Shown in pieces: positions 54,189 through 63,768 of a stretch of 64,000 nt of DNA (position 1 is the stretch's first letter; each line of letters starts with the position of its first letter). The position numbers were made by a program, and so were the translations under genes. The notes beneath the pieces are model-generated. The model saw nothing but the letters and a program-made list of their open reading frames with translations. It was not told the origin of the DNA and did no database searches. The DNA is taken from NCBI RefSeq assembly GCF_002204185.1, contig NZ_MXPU01000023.1:28888-92887 (forward strand). The letters are read 5' to 3'. This DNA comes from Rhizobium esperanzae. Its GTDB lineage: Bacteria; Pseudomonadota; Alphaproteobacteria; Rhizobiales; Rhizobiaceae.

Positions 54189-54383
54189 TCAATCTGCGAA
54201 ATCCGGCACCTCCGTAGCCGTCGCCTCGCCGGCCTCAACCTCCTCCAGTGCCCGCGAAAGTACGCAAGTGATGACATACTGATCGAAGCCAATTTCGCCC
54301 TTCAGAAGGGGGTAGTGAGACAGCCACCGCTTCAGAGCGTCGCTTTGCAACGCGAATTTTTCGGAAGCTCCACTCCTGCTCAC
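54189..54383 (-). CDS. Hypothetical short protein or fragment
   Basis: 64 aa, mostly helical (LKRWLSHYPLLKGEIGFDQYVITCVLSRALEEVEAGEA). I do not recognise it; possibly the end of a longer decayed gene, since the upstream frame is open in another register. Confidence 0.3.
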   Translation of the reverse strand: MSRSGASEKFALQSDALKRWLSHYPLLKGEIGFDQYVITCVLSRALEEVEAGEATATEVPDFAD

Positions 54384-54695
54384 CCCGATCGGGTGCTATG
54401 GAGCTCAGCAGGATGCCTTCGCCGCGGCGGAGCCCGGAGGTACCATTCGTGCGGTCGGCGCGGCAGAAGATTGGCTTCACTTCCAGGCAGCGGAGCAGTA
54501 TCCTAATGGCGCCGATGCTCACTCGCCTCTATGTGCCTCTACGCACCATGGCGATGGTCCTAGAGGCGCAGGCGTTTCTGACCCGGAAGTGTCCGTGACA
54601 AAAAACGACGAGGTATCGAAAAGACGCGCGTTCTTGGCAATCAGTGCGCAACCTCCCGGCGTTTTTTCGAGGGGCTGCCTCTAAGGAGGTATGTA

Positions 54696-55052
54696 ATGAC
54701 ACTCGCCACATCAACAGTGCTGCTGATCACACTTGGGGCGATCTCCGTCTGTACTATCGTTCCAACCGACGCCCATCAAGCGAAGAGCGGCTGGACCTAT
54801 CCTCCGGCGTGCTGCAAGGCCCACGGTTTGAGTGGAGATTGTCAGTCCATTCCGACTCAGAACATTCGTAGAGGGCCCCGCGGTTTTTCCGTATTACTGC
54901 ATGCGGGCGACCACCACCTCGCGACAAAACCACATCTTTTCTTCATTCCGTATGGGGACGAAATCCCTTCCGGAGATGGCCGGTATCATATCTGCCTTCA
55001 CCCGACTGAAAACGACGTGAACTGCTTCTTCTCGCCGCCTGACAGTACCTAA
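54696..55052 (+). CDS. Small secreted cysteine-containing protein
   Basis: A 118-aa protein with a signal peptide (TLATSTVLLITLGAISVCTIVPTDA) and an exported domain GWTYPPACCKAHGLSGDCQSI...DGRYHICLHPTENDVNCFF. The W-x-YP-x-x-CC and YH-x-C motifs match a family of small periplasmic proteins common in Rhizobiales, of unknown function. AAGGAGGT precedes ATG 54696. Confidence 0.68.
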   Translation: MTLATSTVLLITLGAISVCTIVPTDAHQAKSGWTYPPACCKAHGLSGDCQSIPTQNIRRGPRGFSVLLHAGDHHLATKPHLFFIPYGDEIPSGDGRYHICLHPTENDVNCFFSPPDST

Positions 55053-55249
55053 CTACCTTTGCCAACTTGGCCACCGCTAGCTTCTCCACTCGTATCACTG
55101 GCCCTGAATCAGTACGCATTCTCCATTTCAAATTGGTTCTGAATTAGTTAATGACTATGGGCCAAGTGCGTATCCCGACTTTAGCTTTGAAGCGGTTTTT
55201 GAAGCGCCAGGACTCTTTCCCAATTTCTACAATGATGAGTCAAGCAATC

Positions 55250-55550
55250 GAGCAGTGCTGTTGGCATCACCGAACGCCGGCGGGCCGTTCACCGAAGGCC
55301 ATGTTCGCCGGTGACGGTGAGCGAGGTGCGCTCGTAAAGCCTGCGGATAAGATGGAACAGGAGCGGGCCTCCGGCCTGCGCGAACGGCAGATAGCCGATC
55401 TCATGGAGGGTGATGAAGTCGAGGCGTGTGAGGTAGTCGACTATCCGCCTTGCTTGTCGTCACGGGTTTCCGGTTCCAACCGGTTGACCAGATCGATGAC
55501 ATTGAAGAAACGGCCGCGCATCAAGTCCATGAAGCGATCTATAGAGTCTG
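55250..55550 (-). pseudogene. IS21-family IstB relic
   Basis: On the minus strand, FMDLMRGRFFNVIDLVNRLE, then RIVDYLTRLDFITLHEIGYLPFAQAGGPLL and RRLYERTSLTVT match the IstB ATPase. The ends are missing and a frameshift separates the first two blocks. Confidence 0.75.
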
Positions 55551-55873
55551 ATCTGCCAGCCCCTACGCGGCGTCTCCTCATCTCCCTATCGTAACACCTT
55601 TCATCCTATAAAGCTAAGATCTGGAAATGCAGGGACATACAACCGCACTGGCTCCTGATCCTTGCACCTTCAGAAGGGCCCGTGATTTCGCCCGGGTCGG
55701 CCTTACGCCACTTCGATCGACCGAAGGAAAGCAACGGTTCGGACGAACATCCAAAATGGCATCGAACGCTTAGACGCCTTCTGAACATCGGGGCGAGCGC
55801 TGTTGTGCCCTGGGTCAGACGTGGCAAGAAGCGTTGACGTTTGAGCAACCCTTTGAATGTGGAGATCCCGGGT

Positions 55874-55921
55874 TATTCACCTGGTGGATCAATGCCATAC
55901 AAACAATTAATTTTACGAAGC
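55874..55921 (+). promoter_or_regulatory. nod box (rightward)
   Basis: TATTCACCTGGTGGAT followed by CATACAAACAATTAATTTTA matches the 47-base NodD-binding nod box over both halves, including AAACAAT and ATTTTAC. It points right, but the next intact gene (monooxygenase) begins about 1 kb later. Confidence 0.75.
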
Positions 55922-56956
55922 CATGGGATGTTATTAAACACCTCGACTATGAATTTGGGGATACCATGATGTTGCTCCACCGGAGAGCAGCCGAGGGCAA
56001 GGTCACGGACCTGGCCGACAAATGGAGACGGATATGGCCAACGTGGAAATGCAGAACGCACTCTCGTCTGCCAATCAAGTGCGGAGACATAGCTCTGGGT
56101 CCTTTCTTCCCCTACTGCAAGAGCCTCCTCGCATTACACCGAATACCAGCCATAACCCGTTCGGGTCGCCACAAAAGCTGAACAACCACTATTCGAACTT
56201 CCCAATCCTTGGGTTCTCAAAAGTGAACGGAGCTGTGGGTATGCGAGATGGGGTGTTACTCGCCGCGAAGTCATACAGGAAATACGAAGGATCCATATCA
56301 TTTCAACGTGAGCATTACGTTCAGCTCATCGGCGTCAGCATCGTTTTCAGAACCAACAGCTTTACGAAGAGAACCGCAAGGATGTTAAGTATGGGTGAGG
56401 TAGTGAGCCTGGCGCTTTCGATCACCCTTTCGAAATTAACTTCGTACTTTTTAGGGCCCGGGCGGGTAAAAATGGAAGGTTTTGGCAAAGGGAATTAGAA
56501 CGGAAAAATTTATACTGGCAATGTTTCCGAACGAAGCTCTTTGCCATTCCATATGCGTTATCGGTACGGCAACGCAGATAAATCCATTGATGAAACTGTA
56601 GACTGCATTTTTGGAGCAGCCACCTGATTGCGGACGCGAGAGCCGTCGCCAGCAATCGCATGCTCGTAACGGTAGATGAAGCGGGTGGCGTCCTAGTCTA
56701 GGGGGTGAAAGCTGAGCAGGTTCAATAAACTCGAAGCCCCCAACAATTATCGGCTCTGGAGGTGCGGCCTCCAATTCCTGCCAGACCCTCAAACCAACCT
56801 AGCGCAACGGGCTTCGGATAGATTTTCCGGCGCCGCCGTAACCATAAGATAATTCAGTGCAAACTTAAGAACGGCGAATATTCCTGGCGAAAGATATCGG
56901 GGCCACCCTCCGGTCCTGGCCACCGAAAACTCGCCGCCAAACTTGGAGACATTCAG
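55922..56956. other. Region downstream of the orphan nod box
   Basis: About 1 kb. The first 130 bases form an open frame running on from the nod box (VIKHLDYEFGDTMMLLHRRAAEGKV) that is closed later; the rest has no clear gene. Probably relics of a nod-box-controlled operon. Confidence 0.35.
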
Positions 56957-57982
56957 ATGACAAACTCTCTTCCCGCAAAGCTGATGGTTGGCATTTTCGA
57001 CCATTTGGACGAAGACGGCAGAGAGATTGCGCGCCAATATGAAGATCGCATGAAGTTGGCAGAGGTTTGCGATCGCCTTGGCTTTTATGGATATCACGTC
57101 GCAGAGCACCACTGTACCCCCCATGGTAGGGGACCTTCGCCGAATCTATTTCTAGCAGGCGTAGCTCAGCGCACGCAGCATCTTCGTCTCGGTCCGTTGG
57201 TTATGCTATTGAACCTTTATCATCCGATACGTGCGTTCGAAGAAATTTGCATGCTGGATCATCTGAGTGGTGGCAGGCTCGAGTTGGGCATGGGACGCGG
57301 CTCCTTACCAATCGAATGGGGCTTTTTCGGTATTGATGAGGAGGTGGCGACATCGCGCTATCTCGAAGCCAGCGAGATCGTCATCCAAGCGATGAAGGGA
57401 GGAGCCCAAGCTCTTTCCTACAAAGGCGACCACTTTGAACTCGACAAAGTCCCGTTGATGTTGAGGCCACACCAACGTCCTCAGCCTCCGACATGGATTA
57501 CAACCAGTCGTCCTGAGGTTGCGCGGTGGGCGGCTGAGAACGATACAAATCTTGCCTGCGGCGGCCCAGCTTCTGCTGTTCGCCAGATCACTGATGCCTA
57601 CCGAGCACACGAGAGACATACCGCCGGGGGCAGGAAACGGGCGCCATTCCTTGGGTTGGTCCGAATGGTGGTGGCCGGCAGCACGACGAAGCACGCCATT
57701 TCGCTCGCGGCCCCGGCTTATCAACGGTGGCTTCGGAGCTTTAAGTTTCTGTACGAGTTAAACGGGATACAGACTCCTCAGAACCTCCCGCCAGATTTTG
57801 ATGCAGCAGTAGACTGTCAGTTGTGCGTAGTTGGTACTGCGGCGTCAGTTAGGCAAGATCTTCTCGATCATGTCGAGGAAGCAGGTGCTAATTATCTTCT
57901 TTGCCAACTGGCGTTTGGCGATTTGCCATTGGAAGCTTCCTATTACACTGCAACGAGCGTTCACTCTGGAGTTATGGCTTAA
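56957..57982 (+). CDS. Luciferase-like flavin monooxygenase (LLM class)
   Basis: A 341-aa TIM-barrel flavin-dependent oxidoreductase. GFYGYHVAEHHCTPHGRGPSPN, LRLGPLVMLLNLYHPIRAFEEICMLDHLSGGRLELGMGRG and PTWITTSRPEVARWAAEN are the standard LLM blocks. The substrate cannot be told. GGAG precedes ATG 56957. It could be read from the nod box at 55874 and precedes nodD by 150 bases. Confidence 0.9.
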   Translation: MTNSLPAKLMVGIFDHLDEDGREIARQYEDRMKLAEVCDRLGFYGYHVAEHHCTPHGRGPSPNLFLAGVAQRTQHLRLGPLVMLLNLYHPIRAFEEICMLDHLSGGRLELGMGRGSLPIEWGFFGIDEEVATSRYLEASEIVIQAMKGGAQALSYKGDHFELDKVPLMLRPHQRPQPPTWITTSRPEVARWAAENDTNLACGGPASAVRQITDAYRAHERHTAGGRKRAPFLGLVRMVVAGSTTKHAISLAAPAYQRWLRSFKFLYELNGIQTPQNLPPDFDAAVDCQLCVVGTAASVRQDLLDHVEEAGANYLLCQLAFGDLPLEASYYTATSVHSGVMA

Positions 57983-58132
57983 TCTGGACTGGCCTCAGGT
58001 TGCTTTCCGAGCACAGAGATTAGGTCTCTGTGGCCGCGCCCTCAAATCGGTTGAGGAGCGCCAAGGCGAATTCAGCCATCGCCGTAGGAACAACCATTGT
58101 GGAAGGGCTGCATTATTGGATAGTTAAAAGAT

Positions 58133-59041
58133 ATGCGATTTAAGGGCCTCGATCTCAACCTCCTTGTCGCGCTCGATGCACTAATGATTGAGCGCAACCT
58201 TACTGCGGCGGCACGTAGCATTAATCTAAGCCAGCCCGCAATGAGTGCAGCCGTCCGCCGGCTCCGCTCCTATTTCCGCGATGAACTTTTTACGATGCGT
58301 GGTCGTGAATTTGTTCCAACGCCGCGTGCGGAAGACCTCGCGCCTGCGATTCGTGAGACTTTACAGCATATTCGGCTCAATATCATATCCTGGGATGAAT
58401 TTATTCCTGATCAATCAGATCGTCATTTCAGAGTAAGCTTGTGCGATTTCGTTACAGTTGTTCTTTTTCAGAAGATACTGGAGCGTCTTGCGCGGGAGGC
58501 GCCCGGCATTAGCTTTGACTTGCTGCCTCTTACTGACAATCCAGACGAGCTCTTGCGACGCGGCGACGTAGACTTCCTTATTAGCCCACCGTTATTCATG
58601 TCGAGCGCGCACCCTAAGATAGATCTATTTCAGGAACGACTGACTTGCGTCGGCTGCAGTAATAACAAACAACTTGAGGAAGCCCTTACTGCCGAGGAGT
58701 ATTCATCGATGGGGCACGCGGTAGTTAGGTTCGGTCGGACGCAGCAGCCTACCATAGAAGATTGCTTCTTGCAGGAGCATGGCCTCAAGAGGCGGGTCGA
58801 AGTCGTTGTTTCAAGCTTTAGCATGATCCCCGCCGCCCTGATGGGCACTGATCGCATCGCAACCATTCCGTTACGATTAGTTGGGCTTTTTGAGGACATG
58901 ATACCATTGCGGATGACTGCGCCCCCGATAACGCTGCCGACATTCACCGAGGCGGTCCAATGGCCGGTACTTCAAGACAAAGATCCGGCAAATATCTGGA
59001 TGCGAGATATAATGGTTCAGGAGGCAGCGCGATTGCCGTGA
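58133..59041 (+). CDS. nodD: NodD transcriptional activator (copy 1)
   Basis: A 302-aa LysR-type activator that binds nod boxes and responds to plant flavonoids. The N-terminus MRFKGLDLNLLVALDAL and the helix-turn-helix TAAARSINLSQPAMSAAVRRLR are NodD signatures. The effector domain is intact. It is about 1 kb from a second, oppositely oriented nodD; R. etli carries several. Confidence 0.95.
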   Translation: MRFKGLDLNLLVALDALMIERNLTAAARSINLSQPAMSAAVRRLRSYFRDELFTMRGREFVPTPRAEDLAPAIRETLQHIRLNIISWDEFIPDQSDRHFRVSLCDFVTVVLFQKILERLAREAPGISFDLLPLTDNPDELLRRGDVDFLISPPLFMSSAHPKIDLFQERLTCVGCSNNKQLEEALTAEEYSSMGHAVVRFGRTQQPTIEDCFLQEHGLKRRVEVVVSSFSMIPAALMGTDRIATIPLRLVGLFEDMIPLRMTAPPITLPTFTEAVQWPVLQDKDPANIWMRDIMVQEAARLP

Positions 59042-59639
59042 CCATCTTGAAACCTAGGAAGCTGGGCTGCGTTGGATCGATCGACCCGCGACGTAGCCGA
59101 TTAGCTGAAGACGGCACCACCTGCGACTGACCCGCAGGCCATTTTATCGACGAAGCTGAGCGCCAAGTCCGTCGCCGGTCGGCCGCCCTTCGGACGATTG
59201 CGCGACCTGCGGTCTAGAATAGCACCTTCGGCGGCAAAGCGAAGGGTGCTGGGGGACCACAATTGCTGGTATTGTTCGTTTCTGATGGTTTTTGGTGGCA
59301 TCTGCTAAGCTCCGACGCTGCTCCTACGTAAGCAGGGACGGAGGCCTCGGGAATGTGGCCAGTGTTCACGTTTAACCGCTTCACAGGGGATTGGATCTCG
59401 AATTCTGAACTAGATAGCAGCCTTTCTAACCGCGGCTTCTTCAGCGATCCAATGCGAGCGCTCCAATGTGAATTTTCATGCGTTTGGGCTCTGAAACGCC
59501 TGTTTGGTGGGTGCAGTATCATGACGGATCTAAATACCACATGCTCTCCTTCGGCCTCGGCCGCGAATTCTCCGCGTTAGTTGAACTTGTTCAGACTCGG
59601 CAGATCGTACTCAAGCAGGAACCTCCGTCAGGGACCGGA
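59042..59639. other. Spacer between the nodD genes
   Basis: About 600 bases between two convergent nodD genes. Short frames (for example 59101-59301 minus, KGGRPATDLALSFVDKMACGS) look like insertion-sequence debris, but I cannot name the element. Confidence 0.35.
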
Positions 59640-60584
59640 TTATTGCAGCGAGCCATGTATTTTAGGTGCGTTGGAGGAAATCATATGGGAAGCTTCCTCA
59701 ACCAATATCTCCCTAAACCAGATGCTCCCTGGATCGGCATTATGTAGCGCTGGCCATTGAACAGCTTCGCTGAAGACGGGAAGCGGTAACGGAAGGTTGA
59801 TGATCCGCAGAGGGAAAGTACTTTCGTAATGCTCGACTAAGCGAAGCGGTAGGTTAGCTATGCGTTTCGTGCCACGCAGGACTGATGGTATTAAGCTAAA
59901 CCCTTGCACGACGACCTCCACCCGCCTCTGAATCCCATTCTCGAGCAAGAACCAGCCCTCGACCGATGGCTTCAAAAAGCGCCCAAACGCGGCAGCGACG
60001 TGTCCCATGGAAACATATTGCTCAATCGTCAGCGCTGAAGGTAGGTCCACATTTGTCGAACAGGCTACACATACAAATTTCTCTGTGAACAGCTTTGCGC
60101 TCGGATGTGCGCCCGAGAGAAAAAATTCAGGCAGGATGAGGAAATCGACGTCACCGCGGCTAAGCATTTCGTACGGATCACTATCTAAAGGCAGCAACTC
60201 GAAGCTGACTGCGGGCGCTTCTCGAGCAACGCGCTCAATGATCTTATTGAAGTATATCAGCATCATGAAATCGGACAGAACTATTCTAAAGCATCTGTCA
60301 GACTTCGACGGGTTAAATGGCTCCCAAGAGATGATTGAGCATTGTACTTGCAAGAGAGTTTCGCGCACTGCCGAGGCAAGTCCTTCGGCACGTGGCGTCA
60401 GCCGAAGTTCTCGACCATTCATTGTAAACAATTCGTCGCGGAAATAGTCTCGCAGCCTGCCAATGGCGGCACTCATGGCTGGCTGACTTAGATTGATACT
60501 ACGTGCGGCAGCCGTTAGGTTGCGCTCGGTCGTGAGCGCGTCCAGTGCAACGAGCAGGTTTAGATCAAGGCCCTTGAAACGCAT
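59640..60584 (-). CDS. nodD: NodD transcriptional activator (copy 2)
   Basis: A 314-aa paralogue of the NodD at 58133: same first 17 residues, HTH TAAARSINLSQPAMSAAIGRLR, full-length effector domain, with a longer C-terminal tail. It is divergent from a nod box 10 bases upstream, the classic nodD-nod box arrangement. Confidence 0.95.
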   Translation of the reverse strand: MRFKGLDLNLLVALDALTTERNLTAAARSINLSQPAMSAAIGRLRDYFRDELFTMNGRELRLTPRAEGLASAVRETLLQVQCSIISWEPFNPSKSDRCFRIVLSDFMMLIYFNKIIERVAREAPAVSFELLPLDSDPYEMLSRGDVDFLILPEFFLSGAHPSAKLFTEKFVCVACSTNVDLPSALTIEQYVSMGHVAAAFGRFLKPSVEGWFLLENGIQRRVEVVVQGFSLIPSVLRGTKRIANLPLRLVEHYESTFPLRIINLPLPLPVFSEAVQWPALHNADPGSIWFREILVEEASHMISSNAPKIHGSLQ

Positions 60585-60593
60585 CTTTAGTCA

Positions 60594-60641
60594 CATCCAA
60601 ACATCGGATATTTTATATCCAAACAATCAATTTTTCCAGTA
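60594..60641 (+). promoter_or_regulatory. nod box next to nodD (rightward)
   Basis: ATCCAAACATCGGAT, then ATCCAAACAATCAATTTTTC: both NodD half-sites and the conserved AAACAATC-ATTTT are present. It faces right, but nodA lies 640 bases away behind a second nod box. Confidence 0.85.
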
Positions 60642-61138
60642 CAGAACCTTCCAGCGTAGATCCAATGAAGGTTCGTCAAAAAGGCTTAGGTTAGTTTGAC
60701 GATCTATTAAGTAGCGTGCATAGTTACGATAGACGTTATAGTTGCAGATAGTCTAATTTAAGTATGGAAAGGCGCCTTAGCAATAGGCGATGTGGAGCGG
60801 CGTCACTGAGCGAGATGACATTCGGAACGCTAGTGAACGGAATGGGCGGAAGTAGGTGCATCATATCGCGACACCGGAGGGCTTTGGTGATTATCTATGG
60901 TCGCTCGCGGCGGTCGGGCGCTATGCGCAACGGATGAGCCGCACGCTGGCTATCGACGGGCGGGGCTCCTTCTGTTTGGAGCCGGTTCAAGATATTGGTG
61001 GGGTGCCAGTAATCTGTGATGAAAAGATCAACGCGCCTGAAGGCGCTTGAGGAAGAGCCGACATGTTCACGAAGAAGTTGGAGCGCGGCCGCTTCATCTG
61101 GCCGTCGGCAGCCGACGGCAGGCCGATTGATCGGAACG
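60642..61138. other. Spacer with an IS66 TnpB relic
   Basis: Between the two nod boxes. At 61062-61115 a plus-strand frame FTKKLERGRFIWPSAADG matches IS66 TnpB (IS66 Orf2). No other gene is seen. Confidence 0.6.
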
Positions 61139-61185
61139 CATCCATTGGACGGATGAGTTCCATCCAAACAAATGATTTCACTTGC
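61139..61185 (+). promoter_or_regulatory. nod box of nodA
   Basis: CATCCATTGGACGGATG then CATCCAAACAAATGATTTCA: a near-consensus nod box 92 bases before the nodA start. It begins right after the IS66 TnpB relic. Confidence 0.85.
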
Positions 61186-61276
61186 TTATACCGGTGCCAT
61201 TAGAAGCGCTCAAACAGTGCGTATCAAGTAGTTGCTCTGTCGACGCCTGGACAGAGTATTAAGTGGAGGTTTAGGT

Positions 61277-61864
61277 ATGAGCCCTCAGGTGCGGTGGAAA
61301 GTGTGCTGGGAAAACGAGTTGGAGCTCTCTGACCACACGGAGCTCGCAGATTTCTTTCGGAAGACCTATGGGCCAACTGGCGCTTACAACGCCCTTCCAT
61401 TCGAAGGTGCTCGTAGTTGGTCAGGAGCTAGGCCCGAGCTTCGCGTAATAGGCTATGATGCGCACGGTGTGGCCGCTCATATGGGGTTGTTGCGTCGTTT
61501 CGTTCGGGTTGGCGAGGTCGATCTACTCGTATGCGAGCTTGGATTGTGGGGCGTGCGTCCAGATCTTGAGGGGTACGGCATCAATTCAATGCGCATTGTT
61601 TACCCAGTGCTGCAGCAACTTGGCGTTCGGTTTGCGTTCGGCGGTGTTCGGCAGGCGTTGCGCAACCTTGTTCTCAGGCTCTGCCGAAATGGTCTTGCGA
61701 CTGTTTTGGAAGGGGTACGCGTGCGATCCACCCTTGCCGATGTTTATCTCAACCTCCCGCCGACGCGCTGTGAAAACGTAATTCTGGTAGTATTCCCAAT
61801 AGGATGCTCAATGAGTGACTGGCCATCGGGGACCTTGATCGAGCGGAATGGCCCTGAGCTATGA
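61277..61864 (+). CDS. nodA: Nod factor acyltransferase NodA
   Basis: A 195-aa N-acyltransferase that attaches the fatty acid to the de-acetylated chitooligosaccharide core of Nod factors. WENELELSDHTELADFFRKTYGPTGAYNA, ELGLWGVRPDLEGYG and GFGVRFAFGGVRQALRN-type blocks (here QLGVRFAFGGVRQALRN) match NodA over the whole length. ATG 61277 follows GGAGG; an upstream in-frame codon at 61232 is unlikely. No nodB or nodC follows, as in R. etli. Confidence 0.96.
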   Translation: MSPQVRWKVCWENELELSDHTELADFFRKTYGPTGAYNALPFEGARSWSGARPELRVIGYDAHGVAAHMGLLRRFVRVGEVDLLVCELGLWGVRPDLEGYGINSMRIVYPVLQQLGVRFAFGGVRQALRNLVLRLCRNGLATVLEGVRVRSTLADVYLNLPPTRCENVILVVFPIGCSMSDWPSGTLIERNGPEL

Positions 61865-62593
61865 AAGAGCATGGTCCCATAGCTGAAGTTATCCGAAGAG
61901 ACGGTGGCGGCCCAGTGATCGGTGCGTCTATCTAACCCTCGATGACGGACTGACCCACACGATGACACATCCCGACCTTTCGATCTGCGAACGCTAAGAC
62001 GTCAAGCGTGAGATATTCGAGACAAGCAGGACCATCAGGGACATATGCCCCGAAGCCTCGGTACCGCAATCCGGGCACCTGGAGCGAGGACGTATGAACA
62101 TCATCGGCTAATGCCGTATTTTTGCGCGCTCGCGGGTTTACGATCCGCGCTCCTCGTTCGACCCACTAACGGACTCCTCATGAATCCGCTTCGTGGCAAT
62201 CTTGTTGTATGCAACACTGTCAGCTGCCTACAAAGGCATGCAAACCTTTTTGTTTAACGAAAAAAAACCAACTCGGGGTCACTCTCCCCACTCGTGTCCT
62301 CTTCGCTGCCCAGCGCCTACGTCATCATCCCCTATTATAACGAAGATCCGCATTCTCCTTCCTCAGTTCGCTTCCGTTGCAGATCAAGACTATGCAGGCG
62401 ATGCGACTACCTTGTCGACGATCGTTCTGGCAATCGCGACGTAGTCACACCTGTGCACGGATACTGTGGGCAGGCGCTTCGCGGTTTAATGTCATTCTCC
62501 CGCCAAAGAACATGGGCAAACGCAAAGTCCAGATTGTTGCTATCAGGGGATCATCGGAATAGCTCTCACCGTCGATGCGACATGGAGAATTAT
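61865..62593. other. Region after nodA
   Basis: About 730 bases without a recognisable gene; nodB is not here. I see no hairpin that clearly ends nodA transcription. Confidence 0.4.
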
Positions 62594-62860
62594 TCACCTC
62601 GTGCCGTAGTGGTGCTTGCGCCGCCACGGCTTGTCGTCGATACCAATCACCGAGGGCGGGGTCGATGCGGTTCCTTGCCTGCGGATGACACAGAGCAAGG
62701 TGTCGTCTCTGACGGAGGCATCAGCCGCTGGGCAAACCGCGCCGCCGGCGTCCTCCAAGCGCCAACTGGTGAACGACATGCTCGAGGCGCCCGTCTGTCA
62801 TAGGGCGGCAGCAGATCGTCAAACCGCTCAGCGAATACTGGCTGCCGCAGAGCACGGCAT
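62594..62860 (-). pseudogene. ISL3-family transposase relic
   Basis: Minus-strand frames QPVFAERFDDLLPPYDRRA, then MSFTSWRLEDAGGAVCPAADASV and SVIGIDDKPWRRKHHYGT match an ISL3-type transposase with frameshifts. It begins where the nolK frame breaks off. Confidence 0.75.
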
Positions 62861-62940
62861 CGGAGCCTGCGCACAAGCGCACTGCCGACCATACTCCGAT
62901 GGCCGACAACCCAGATCTTCTTGTTGGACAAGTCGTACAC
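62861..62940 (-). pseudogene. nolK: nolK (GDP-fucose synthase) N-terminal relic
   Basis: MYDLSNKKIWVVGHRSMVGSALVRRL is the start of NolK/Fcl, including the NAD(P) binding loop G-x-x-x-x-G. After 26 codons the frame passes into an ISL3 relic. Confidence 0.8.
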
Positions 62941-62965
62941 TTAGAGCTCTTGCCGGCTGTTCAGG

Positions 62966-63397
62966 GCCTTCCAGTGCTTGACACCTCGCGCACCTTCTCG
63001 GCGACGAGCTCCCGAACCGGGTTCTTGTGTTGCCAGCTCAGCTTCTGGCGGGCCTTGGTCGGATCACCGGCAGAAGATCGACTTCCGTCGGGCGGAGGTA
63101 TCGAGGATCGACTTCCACAAGGCAGGCACCGGACGCGGAGTCGTAGCCATTTCGTCGACGCCGGACCCATTCCAAAGCAATGTCCACTTCGGCAAAAGCC
63201 CGCTCGAGAAATTGGCGGACATTCGTCATCTCGCCGGTCGCCAAGACGTGGCCATCCGGCTTGTCCTGCTGCAGCATGCGCCACATGCCCTCGACATACT
63301 CACGTGCGTGGCCCCAGTCGCAGCTCCTGGCGCTGTTTTTGGCCAGCTGTCGGGCGCTGTGGGCCTGCGCGATCGAAGTTGGCTTGTTCAGCCACAA
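62966..63397 (-). pseudogene. noeL: noeL (GDP-mannose dehydratase) C-terminal relic
   Basis: CDWGHAREYVEGMWRMLQQDKPD, LATGEMTNVRQFLERAF and VEVDPRYLRPTEVDLL match the second half of NoeL/Gmd; the last block, GDPTKARQKLSWQHKNPVRE, is in another frame. The catalytic N-terminal half is not seen. noeL and nolK make GDP-fucose for Nod factor decoration. Confidence 0.8.
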
Positions 63398-63573
63398 GGC
63401 GAAGCTCTATCACCTGGACGCTCGCAGCGTCGCCCGTGCGATACGCCATTTCTCTCTTGGCTACAGGGATGTGCGAATGTCTCCAGTTTTCGGAGCTTCG
63501 TTTGATCCTGCTGATAGTCGCGGTCTCCCTGCCGCGCGGTCAGTGATGCCCTTACGACACCGTCTGTCGGCTT

Positions 63574-63589
63574 TGTCTTGTCGGCGACA
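63574..63589. promoter_or_regulatory. NifA upstream activator site of nifH
   Basis: TGTCTTGTCGGCGACA, an exact TGT-N10-ACA site 105 bases before the sigma-54 promoter of nifH. Confidence 0.8.
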
Positions 63590-63678
63590 TTAGGGTTGTG
63601 GCCAGTTTCCTGTGCTGGCTCGGGCTAACTTCCTGAAACCCAACAAAAAGACCTTTGCTTCGGCTCGATCGGCCCACA

Positions 63679-63694
63679 TGGCACGGGTTTTGAA
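63679..63694 (+). promoter_or_regulatory. Sigma-54 promoter of nifH
   Basis: TGGCACGGGTTTTGAA, with TGGCACG and TTGAA separated by 4 bases; it lies 75 bases before the nifH ATG and is the reference for the peptide-operon and relic promoters. Confidence 0.88.
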
Positions 63695-63768
63695 GACTGC
63701 CCTGGGAGGCGGCGCGAGCTGCCGGCCTTTTACTCAGCGATGGATGGAACGAAAGAAGGAAGGCGATA

